A stretch of DNA of 64,000 bases from a virus, in IMG/VR virus record IMGVR_UViG_3300033049_000013, positions 1 through 64,000 of that record. One strand, 5' to 3'. The position numbers and the translations under genes are program-made. Below are positions 36,519 to 45,200 of this stretch, piece after piece (position 1 is the first letter of the stretch; each line of letters opens with the position of its first letter). A model generated the notes under the pieces. That model saw only the letters and a program-made list of their open reading frames with translations, was not told the origin of the DNA and searched no databases.

Positions 36519-39389
36519 TTATTTTCCCTTGAATTGTATTAATTCGTTTGGATCAACTTGACCTGACATTACCGCTTGATAGGCTGCTGGACCATAGTTT
36601 TTATAAATGTTTTGCATTACTTGCCATTCAAATTGATTTTGTCTAGCATTTCCTAGTTGTCTACCAGTATCTACTATACCTGTACCAAATTGAGTAACAG
36701 CTTTATTTCTAAGTGAATCCCTAGCTAACTCTGCAGCTCTATTTTCACTTCTTGCAGATTCCTCAGCTCTTCTACGGTCTTCACCTCTAGCTACTTGTGT
36801 CTTATCCGCAGCTTCAGCTAATTGAATATCAATAGCTTGTTCTCTCATTGCTAAATCTCTAGATTTATCACTCATAGTAGAATATAAGTTAGCACGTAAA
36901 GCATTCTGTGCCTGTGCATTACCTACTTGATTTTGAATACCTCTAGTAGCTGCTGTATATCCAGCGTGTAATGGTCTCTTATCTAAGTTAGATCTACGAC
37001 TTCTTTGTCTATGTAGTACTTTAGCTAACTCAGGATTATACTTAGCTGATGTATAAGCTGGTGGCTTAAAAGATTCTGCTAAATTATAGATTGCTGGAGT
37101 AAATTCACCAGCTAATTGCAACCATGCATCATCAGTTAATGAACCTAAATTACCTAAAAATCCATCACCACCACGTCCAGTATTACGTCCAGTATTATCT
37201 GGCTTACTATGTCTTCTACGTTTAGATTTAAACTCAGGAGCATCTACAAGAGCTACTTGTTCATCATATAAATCAGCATTATAAATATCTTCAGGAAAAT
37301 ACCCTTTTACATTTAGAGGAGCAATAGCATCACCAGGAGCAGTAACAGGAGAACCATTACCACTAAAACCAGAAGTATTATTACTACTATTAGTTGGAGT
37401 TTGTGTTAATGGATTACTTTGTAGAAAACTACTTATATCTTCTCCATAGCCAATACTACTCATAGGTTGTCCTCTAAAGTCATTTTGACTAAATAAACCT
37501 TGACTTAAATCCATTTCTTCATCCCCTGTGTCACCACCTATTTGATATTGTCTTCTTGAGTATCCTCCGAATTCTCTATTAGGTGTAAGCGATTCATAAA
37601 ATGGAGATGGTAAAAGGTCAATTTCATTATCTTCTATAGAATTAGGATCTATTGGGAAATTATTAGCAGCGCCACTACTTATTGGTGCTGTTTGATTAGG
37701 TGCAACTGGATTAGGAAAAGGCTCAGACATTGGTTCATTAATAGTAGGTGCAACTTGTGAAGTACCTCTACTCTTTACTCTAGGTAAGTTAGCTAACCTA
37801 TCTATTCTATCTAACTCAGCTAAATCCATTCTAGCACGTCTATTACCTTGTCTTGTAGTTACATCAGCAGTTCTATTAGCTTCTTGTGCTGCATTAATAT
37901 TAGCAGCATGTTCAGCTCTATCAGCACTAGTTGTAGCACGTTCTATGCGTCTATTTAACTTCTCAGCAGCAGACTCATTTTTCTTTTGTTGGATTGCTGC
38001 TTTACGTCTAGCACGTTCTTGTGCCAGTCTACCTCCTGTAGGGTCAGTAGTTACATCTGCAGTACCTTGTACAGACGGATGTTGTTTAGTTACTTGTTCG
38101 TTTAATGCTGCTTGCTTTTCAGCAGTAGTTTGATTACTATTACTAGGTGTTTGTTTTCCAGTAAATAAATCATCTGCAACTGAATTTATCTCTACCCATT
38201 GGTCTTTAATGAAAGCAATATCACGTGGATTACTAAATCCTGAAGCTAATCCATCATTTAATTCCTGTGCCTCTAACAGTTGGTCTACTACACTTTGCTT
38301 GGCATTAGCACTATTATCATTATTAGCACCTGGAGTAGTATTAGTTGTAGCATTGGCTTTTGCTGCCTTAGTTGCTGCTTTCTTCTTACCTGATGTAGGA
38401 GTATTGCCAGCTAGTAAATCACCTGCAGCCTTTGCTCCTGCTATATTTGCACTAGTTGCTATATTAGCTAAATTACCTGTACTTGGGTCAACTCCATTAA
38501 AGAATGGTCTTGCATGTGCAGCTTCTACTTGTTGCTGTGCAATCTCTTGAGCAGTTGGTGGACCAAACATTTCTCCATAATTAGGGAAATATTGTGATAA
38601 AATGTTACCATTATCATCATCTAATTCGCCTGGTAATGGTGCATTACGTTCAAAACCTCCTACATAAGCATTAGCTTCCTCTGCTGTACCAGTAGTATAT
38701 TTACTGTACGGATTTACAGCTGGAGGAACAGGAGGATCAGGAGTTACTGTTGTACCTTTGGGTAACATTCCCTCAATCTTTACAGGTTGTCTAGGAGCAG
38801 ACGCATTAGCAGCTAACTCCTCAGTAATAGCTTCAGTAAACCCACTATACCCAGCTTCATTATTATATCTTACAACATCATCATACGTAGCTAAATATTG
38901 ATTGTAAGCTTCTAAATCTTCTGTAGCTAAGTTATCTGGATTAAAGTTAGGATTTTGCTGTACATGATTAAACCACCTATCAAAGTTAGCTCTAGTTTCA
39001 GGGTCATCTGTAACTCCTGGATAAATAACACTCCAGTCTAATACACTGTCAGTAGGTATAGTAGGAGTAGTTGGACCCGACCCAGGTGTTCTTAATCCTA
39101 ATTGTGCTTTTATTCTTTTCTCGTACACGTTTTGTCCTTTAACAGTAAAGTCTCCTCCATTTGCTTTTGCAATTCCTGAGTCTGTAATTCTACCGTCGTC
39201 ATCGAATCCATAGTACATTACATCATCATTCATACCTTTCATAGTCATATTCATTTCATTTCTGCCTCCTCCTGGAAATATCATAGATTCGTAATTGCTG
39301 TCCTTAAGACCAGTACGAGCCATTCTAGAATTCCTTGCAACAGGGGCAGTTCCTCCATCTTGTTTTAAGTCTCTTATGTTAAATCTCAT
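36519..39389 (-). CDS. Cargo-type virion protein, 956 aa, low complexity and coiled coil
   Basis: Rich in Ala, Asn, Thr, Pro and Arg, with few conserved motifs, as is common for internal virion proteins. A QDGG motif is present at about residues 10-14 and RRQYQIGGDTG near residue 615, both matching a motif shared by neighbours. Residues about 450-535 form a basic Ala/Arg/Glu-rich helix (ERARRKAAIQQKK), and the C-terminal 150 residues form another (EDRRRAEESARSEN). Between them is a Ser/Asn/Pro-rich, probably disordered region. It has a 90-base leader containing a hairpin and an A8 tract directly before the ATG. It is followed after 24 bases by the 1,073-aa gene. Function is inferred from place and composition. 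Confidence 0.7.
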   Translation of the reverse strand: MRFNIRDLKQDGGTAPVARNSRMARTGLKDSNYESMIFPGGGRNEMNMTMKGMNDDVMYYGFDDDGRITDSGIAKANGGDFTVKGQNVYEKRIKAQLGLRTPGSGPTTPTIPTDSVLDWSVIYPGVTDDPETRANFDRWFNHVQQNPNFNPDNLATEDLEAYNQYLATYDDVVRYNNEAGYSGFTEAITEELAANASAPRQPVKIEGMLPKGTTVTPDPPVPPAVNPYSKYTTGTAEEANAYVGGFERNAPLPGELDDDNGNILSQYFPNYGEMFGPPTAQEIAQQQVEAAHARPFFNGVDPSTGNLANIATSANIAGAKAAGDLLAGNTPTSGKKKAATKAAKANATTNTTPGANNDNSANAKQSVVDQLLEAQELNDGLASGFSNPRDIAFIKDQWVEINSVADDLFTGKQTPSNSNQTTAEKQAALNEQVTKQHPSVQGTADVTTDPTGGRLAQERARRKAAIQQKKNESAAEKLNRRIERATTSADRAEHAANINAAQEANRTADVTTRQGNRRARMDLAELDRIDRLANLPRVKSRGTSQVAPTINEPMSEPFPNPVAPNQTAPISSGAANNFPIDPNSIEDNEIDLLPSPFYESLTPNREFGGYSRRQYQIGGDTGDEEMDLSQGLFSQNDFRGQPMSSIGYGEDISSFLQSNPLTQTPTNSSNNTSGFSGNGSPVTAPGDAIAPLNVKGYFPEDIYNADLYDEQVALVDAPEFKSKRRRHSKPDNTGRNTGRGGDGFLGNLGSLTDDAWLQLAGEFTPAIYNLAESFKPPAYTSAKYNPELAKVLHRQRSRRSNLDKRPLHAGYTAATRGIQNQVGNAQAQNALRANLYSTMSDKSRDLAMREQAIDIQLAEAADKTQVARGEDRRRAEESARSENRAAELARDSLRNKAVTQFGTGIVDTGRQLGNARQNQFEWQVMQNIYKNYGPAAYQAVMSGQVDPNELIQFKGK

Positions 39390-39424
39390 TTTAAATTTTT
39401 TTTACAATAGTCAACTTAATACTA

Positions 39425-39452
39425 AGGCTTATAAGAGTAATCCTATAAGCCT
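39425..39452 (-). promoter_or_regulatory. Hairpin between cargo genes
   Basis: AGGCTTATA and TATAAGCCT form a perfect 9-bp stem with a 10-base loop in the 90-base gap between the 517-codon frame and the 956-aa gene. In the direction of transcription it has no good U run, so it may be a weak terminator, an RNA-processing site or a stabiliser of the downstream message. Confidence 0.45.
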
Positions 39453-39479
39453 ATAATATTATTATAAAGTATTGTTCTT

Positions 39480-41033
39480 TTAGTATAAATCAAAATCTCC
39501 TGTCATAGAATCATAGTTAGACACTCGTCCTTGTACAGTTCTACCTCCTTTCTCAAATTTTACAAATTGACCAGGATTAACACCTTGAATTACAATTTCG
39601 TCTTGATATTTAAAGTCAGGAAAACCTCTATCATTTCTACCACCATGCATGAATTGAGCCACCTCATCTTCAGGAGACATCATACTCATATCATCCATTG
39701 GTGCTTCGAGTTGTTCTTGTGGTTGACCTTGTTGTTGACCTTGTTGAGGTTCACTACCTAAATCTTGATTAGGGTCAGAATTTTGTTCAATTAATTGTCC
39801 TAAGACTTGACCTATCTTACCTGTATGTAAGTTATTTAATGGAGTATTTTTAATTTCCTCCATAGAAATACCTTGTTGAAGTAATTCTTTTTCAAATCCT
39901 TCAGAGAAAATATCAGTAGGATTACCTTGTAGCTGTTCAGGACTTAAAGGCTTTAATGCATTAGGTATCATTTCCATTACTTGTTGAGCAACTTGTGCTC
40001 CTATATTCATAGAATCATTACCTACAGAATCTACCTCTTGCATATCTTGAGGTGTTGTCTCAGGTAATTGCATTGCTTGCTCTTCTTGTAATGCTGGATT
40101 CATTTCTGCTTCCATCATACCACCTTCTTGATAAGAACGTCTTGAGTAAGGACTCATGTCTTCACCTATGTTATTCTCTACATTGTAAGTATGTCTATCC
40201 TTGGGAGATAATCTACTAGGGTCTTGATAAGAATTACCACCTAATTGCATAACAATATTATCTTGATATTTGAAATCAGGGAATCCACGGTCATTAATAC
40301 CACCTCCATATGCCCTATTTCGTCTAGGCATAAATCCACCATTACGTTGAATAGGTACACCATTTTGAGGTGGTGACGGTTGATTTAAATCTGGTTGAGC
40401 TGGCATCTCAGCAGGTTGTTGTGAAGCTGCTAATTGAGGTAATTCTAAATTAGCCACAGCTTGCTGGTCATTACCTGCTAAAGTTTCAGCTTCATTAGGA
40501 TTTTCTTGCATAATAAAATCCATTACAGAACCAAACTCTCTACCTTTTTTCTTTAATAGGTCGTGTAATCCCTTCATAAACCTACCTTCATTTTGTCTCT
40601 GTTCCATCATAGACAATTCTTCTTCTAACATTGCTTTAGCTTTAGGGTCGTTTAAATATCTATCTCTAGGATTGTTTTCGGCTTTACTGAAATATTTCAT
40701 ATAAGGTTTCATATCATCTGCCTGTGATTTACCATATTTCTTTCCCGCAGGAAATCCTTTTTCGGTAATCTTAGCAGAAGCTATATATACGGATTCATCA
40801 GTCTTCATAGGTATACCCTCAGTACCACCTGCGTTTTTTTGACCATGCCTAGCACCATTAGCTAGAAAGCCTTTAGAAGAGACTTTACTAGCACTAGCAC
40901 CACCAAACATAGACACATCGCTTGGGTTACCAACAACGACTTCACCACCTTCAATTTCAACATCTACAGCATCACCACCGTCTTCTTTAAAAGTAAGAGG
41001 ATAGGGACTATTACGTCCCCCCTCTTTTAATAC
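39480..41033 (-). CDS. Frameshift extension (517 codons) of the upstream cargo gene; predicted 932-aa fusion
   Basis: This open frame begins inside the end of the 416-aa gene and has no ATG until 40910 (a GTG lies at 40916). The 41 codons between the slippery site and that GTG still look like real protein: EGGRNSPYPLTFKEDGG and DAVDVEIEGGEVVVGNP lead smoothly into the Gly-rich region FGGASASKVSSKGF and ESVYIASAKI. That matches a VEIEGGE...GG...IxS pattern I associate with Bacteroidota-phage structural proteins. The rest is a helical segment (about 60-140), a Gln/Pro-rich stretch, and two copies of NDRGFPDFKYQD. I read it as the -1 frameshift product of the preceding gene. Independent translation from GTG/ATG would give about 478 aa and cannot be excluded; nor can a one-base assembly error. 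Confidence 0.75.
   Translation of the reverse strand, partial: VLKEGGRNSPYPLTFKEDGGDAVDVEIEGGEVVVGNPSDVSMFGGASASKVSSKGFLANGARHGQKNAGGTEGIPMKTDESVYIASAKITEKGFPAGKKYGKSQADDMKPYMKYFSKAENNPRDRYLNDPKAKAMLEEELSMMEQRQNEGRFMKGLHDLLKKKGREFGSVMDFIMQENPNEAETLAGNDQQAVANLELPQLAASQQPAEMPAQPDLNQPSPPQNGVPIQRNGGFMPRRNRAYGGGINDRGFPDFKYQDNIVMQLGGNSYQDPSRLSPKDRHTYNVENNIGEDMSPYSRRSYQEGGMMEAEMNPALQEEQAMQLPETTPQDMQEVDSVGNDSMNIGAQVAQQVMEMIPNALKPLSPEQLQGNPTDIFSEGFEKELLQQGISMEEIKNTPLNNLHTGKIGQVLGQLIEQNSDPNQDLGSEPQQGQQQGQPQEQLEAPMDDMSMMSPEDEVAQFMHGGRNDRGFPDFKYQDEIVIQGVNPGQFVKFEKGGRTVQGRVSNYDSMTGDFDLY
39592..40300 (-). repeat. Internal duplicated 16-codon segment (two copies)
   Basis: Copies at 39592-39640 and 40252-40300, exactly 660 bases (220 codons) apart, encode NDRGFPDFKYQDEIV and NDRGFPDFKYQDNIV. 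DNA identity is partial with many third-position changes, so the protein sequence is being kept. The copies flank the Gln/Glu-rich middle of the frameshift extension. Confidence 0.8.
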
Positions 41034-41039
41034 TTTTTT
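40995..41039 (-). promoter_or_regulatory. -1 programmed ribosomal frameshift signal
   Basis: The canonical slippery heptamer A AAA AAG (41039-41033) lies in the correct phase of the 416-aa gene (codons GGA AAA AAG TAT TAA). After a 6-base spacer comes a hairpin: AAGAGG (41026-41021) with CCTCTT (41000-40995), and GGGAC (41019-41015) with GTCCC (41008-41004) around a GTAATA loop, with a small internal loop between. The arrangement matches the bacterial dnaX-type signal. The downstream -1 frame is open for 517 codons. Confidence 0.82.
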
Positions 41040-42277
41040 CCGTATCGACCGCCCATTTCGTACATTCTATTTCTATTTGTAGCACGTCCTCCCATTCTAT
41101 AAGAAGGCATCATACCCATTCCATCATCCATCATTCCACTAGAATAAGGACGAGTCATTCCACCCATTTGCATTCTGTCGTAATCTCTACCATAAGGGTC
41201 ATTTCCTCTCATGTATTGATTAGTCATTCCGCCCATAGCGTATCTTGAACTCTGAGGCATATTGTTAAGGTCTCTACCTCTTTTATCAATACCTCTGTTA
41301 TTAAAACGATTAGGAGCATCCATTCGCATGTCCATCATACGTTGTCTTTGCTCTGGAGTCATAAGAGACTCTCTATACTCTTGCGGATTAGGCGATGCTT
41401 CGAATCCTCTAGTTAAATCACTATCGTCTTGCATCATCTGTGCTCTTTCAGCCTCAGCTTGCATCATTGCCATTTTCTCTGCTTTTTCTCTAGCCATACG
41501 TCTAGATACTCTACCCATGCCTGTTCCGCCACCATCTTGGTACATTGAACGACCACCATAATTTCTCATCATGCCTTTTAAATAAGTTTTATGTTCAGGA
41601 TTCCACCATGTCTGAGGATGTCCCATTCCATTTTGTTTCATACTGTTCATTTTAGTTAAATTTGAATCATAGTTATTACTATGTCTATAGTTATTTCCAT
41701 TAGTACGCATTCCATCTGCAGCTACTAACGGATTTAGGGAAGTACCTAAACTTCCAACATTCTCTGCTTTCTGACCTTCAGCTACTTGTTCTTGTTGTTG
41801 AGCAGCTTGTTGTCTATTAGCAATAATAGAACTAGCAGCACCTGCAACAGCACCAAGTGGTCCAGCAGTTGCAAAACCTTCCCCAGCACCACTTAAAGTA
41901 CTACCAAGCATATTTTGCCCACTACTAGCTCCTTTAGTATCATCTTGTATTGCAGAACCTACTATACCTGTAGCAAGTCCAGCAGCTTTTCCAGTAATCT
42001 GTCCAGCTCTTTTATAATTAAAAGGTTTACCCTCTGAATCTAATTCAATTTCAGGATCATTATTCATGTAGTCATCTCCTGGTTCACTAACTCCAGTTTC
42101 TCCACCAATCTGTCTTCGTTTTCTAGTAGTTTCCATTAATAGATTAATTTCACTAGGACGCATGTTACGAAAACCTTCATAAGATAAATTAGTAATTGCT
42201 CCTCGTTTTTTAAGCGAATCGTACAGTCCTCTTCTTCTATCAATTGTACCACCTTGTTGATACTTAAATCTTGTCAT
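41027..42277 (-). CDS. Cargo-type protein, 416 aa, Met/Gly/Arg-rich; zero-frame product
   Basis: The N-terminus carries FKYQQGGTIDRR, followed by RRQIGGETG near residue 55, members of the QxGG motif family in this block. Residues about 85-170 are a Gly/Ala-rich region (GAGEGFATAGPLGAVAG) that could be membrane-active. The C-terminal half is unusual: Met, Gly, Arg and Tyr dominate, with repeated units such as YAMGGM, MQMGGM, YRMGGR and YEMGGR. The gene lies just after the muzzle gene, where crassviruses encode cargo. It stops at TAA six bases after a slippery sequence, and most likely a fraction of ribosomes shift into the -1 frame to make a 932-aa form. Composition makes homology search unreliable. 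Confidence 0.75.
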   Translation of the reverse strand: MTRFKYQQGGTIDRRRGLYDSLKKRGAITNLSYEGFRNMRPSEINLLMETTRKRRQIGGETGVSEPGDDYMNNDPEIELDSEGKPFNYKRAGQITGKAAGLATGIVGSAIQDDTKGASSGQNMLGSTLSGAGEGFATAGPLGAVAGAASSIIANRQQAAQQQEQVAEGQKAENVGSLGTSLNPLVAADGMRTNGNNYRHSNNYDSNLTKMNSMKQNGMGHPQTWWNPEHKTYLKGMMRNYGGRSMYQDGGGTGMGRVSRRMAREKAEKMAMMQAEAERAQMMQDDSDLTRGFEASPNPQEYRESLMTPEQRQRMMDMRMDAPNRFNNRGIDKRGRDLNNMPQSSRYAMGGMTNQYMRGNDPYGRDYDRMQMGGMTRPYSSGMMDDGMGMMPSYRMGGRATNRNRMYEMGGRYGKKY

Positions 42278-42289
42278 GTTAAATGTATT

Positions 42290-45200
42290 TTATCTTATAG
42301 ATAAGTTAGTTAAGAACGTCATTATCTCTGTTTTGATTTTATAGTCTGCATCAGTATTATTAAAAAATAATCTAACTGCTACATATTTATCTCTAAATCT
42401 AGCCTGCTTATAAATAGACTTTGTACCATCCACACTTAGCGGATTTATAACTCTATCTAAGTAACCTTGTCCTTCTGTATTAAAGGAAGTTTGTAAATTA
42501 CTCCAGTTAGAAGTAAAGAAAGGAATACTACCATTTGTTACTTCATCCCTAAATCTATTAAATCTCCAGTAATTTTCTGTCCTATCTATTAAAGTTTGTG
42601 TTAGAGGTAACGTAATATTTTGATAACTGTTAGGTATTTTAACTATAAGGTTTCTTAAATTAGAACATTGTTTACCATTATACACGTAAAACCTATCAAA
42701 AGTAACATCTTCCACTCTATAAGAGTAGTCGGAGTCAGCCTCGTATATATAACTATCTGTTACAAATTGTGTACTATAATAAACCTTTTCTGTAGCAGGT
42801 GATTGGTCTAAACTAATATCTATAATGTGGTCATACTTTACACCATAGTAGGTTTGAAAGTTTCTTTCTATATGTTTCCAGACTACTGTATTATTATCAG
42901 TTCTATTTATAAAACTGTAGAAGTTAGTATTGTCATGGTACATATAATTTGGTTGATAGCTATGGAAGCTTACCCAAAAATTACCATCTAATGAATAACT
43001 CATAGTCCAACTTTTATTCTCAAACCATGCAGTGTCATTCATACCTATTTCTACAAATTCTGAACCATTCCAGTAATGCCATGCGATGTAATCAAATTCA
43101 TCGAATATTGCATATAGAGTATTAACTACTCCGCTTACTGGTAAAGTACCTAAATAGCCTCCAAATAATATAGTATTATTATCATCATCTGTTGCACGAA
43201 TTAAATAATCCTTTTTATGTAATACAATTCTATTCATTCTAGCATCATAAACAGCTTGGAATCCTACAGAGTTATCTGTGGAAGTACCACGTACTGTATA
43301 TTCAATACCAGCAGTTAGCATATAAAATTGATTAATAAATTCTAAAGATAAATTTGAGTGAAACCATTGTTCCATTCCTAGTTTAGATACTTCATTTAAT
43401 CCTTTACCAAATAAGAATATTCTACCACCAGCTTCATCTACATAGAATGTACCGTATTGCGTCCCTACGACAGTGTATTGACTACCTGAACCTCCATATC
43501 CATATTGTACAGAAACAAGTCTCTGCGGTGGAATAGAACCTATTTGTCCTGTTCCTATGAAAATAGTGGCTGCATTACTATCTAATTGTTGAGGTCTAGT
43601 CTGTACTGAAAATAATGCTTTCTCAGTATGTACATATAATTGATCTTTTTCTAAGAACATTGCAGTAATAGGACCAGATTCACTAGGAATAGGAAATTTA
43701 TTATTAGGCAATATTATTTTAAAATTATCAGCAATATCTTGAGCTTGTCCAGGAATTGAGTAGTAGATACTATTCGGTTCTCTTCCACTACAATCATCAC
43801 AGTAATTATAATTATCTGATACAGGGAAACTAGGAGTCTCATTATTTTGTTTACCAAAGTCTTTATTGTAATCATACTTAAATTCTCTGTAACCAAAGTT
43901 TGCTTCACTTACTTCTGTAGTATTAGTTAGCTCCACATCAGACCATAAAGTATCTTTATTGAAAGTTGAGCCACTTCTACCTACATTAAGATGGGTAAAC
44001 CTATCAAAATATTTAGGAGCATATTCAGATTCTGGTACTGCTGAATGTGCTAAAGAACTATTAATATTATCCGACTCTACAAAACCTTCCATAGATGATG
44101 CATTTGATTTCATATTATTAAGGTAATCACCATCACCTGAGATTTTAGACCATGTTTTAACATTTCTTACTTTAGTAATAAAAGTATCTCCACCTTTAAT
44201 AAGTTCATCATTAAATATAGCAGTACGAGGTATAAAACAAGTGTTCAATCGTAAGTATGTAATATTCTCTAAAAACCCAAACACATCTGTATTATTTTTT
44301 ATAGACACATAGAAGTTAGATACACTATGTCCTCTTAAGGCATCTTGTGCATCATCTACACTAGATTTTTTATATCCGTAAATAATATCACTTACTTGAC
44401 TTAATGCAGGATTCATTACCATAGGAAAAGGTAATTTAGTTTGATAGAAACTAGCTACTTGCCCAAATGAATCTGTAGTTAATTGTGTAGGGATTGAAAA
44501 CTGTGCAGCCCCACCAATTGAATGCCAGGGTACAATTGCTGCTCCCCTAATTTCTCTTTGAAATCCTAAGTATGCTAAATCTGTAGGTATTAATGTAGTG
44601 CTAGAACCTGGTGAATTTGAATAAAGATTCTGAGCTACAGCAACATGATTGAAATCACAATGCGTATAGCTGTCGTAATAATTAGTTCTACCTAATAGTA
44701 AATCACCTAATTCTAACTCTACTTGTTGCACAACAAATAATTCACGTTCTCCTGAATTTGCAGTTAAGTTAGATGGATGATAACTCATTACAGGACATTC
44801 TATTTTAATGAAATCTCCTGACGGTACACTTAAATCAAAGACGGTTGAAGGTGAAACGTACTCCACAAAATTACTTTCTGTCCCATGGAAGTGGTCATTG
44901 TCTGATGCAGAAAATCCTATGTCTGGTCTAAAATCTGGATTACTACTGTATCCATAACCATCATAAGTAGGTAATGAACTAGTAAAAGATATGTCTGCTC
45001 TAATGCCATCACTAATTGTATAAGAATCTTCACGTATCCTACCTACTGGAGGTACACCTGGAAGTCCTGGTAATAGAGCAAAATCATAAGTAAAGAATCC
45101 TGTAAGTAAATTAAATTTTATTTCTGGAAACCATATACGTGCATATCCACCTGCATTAGCTAAAGCAAAAGCCCTAGTATAAAATGTAGGTACATAGTTA

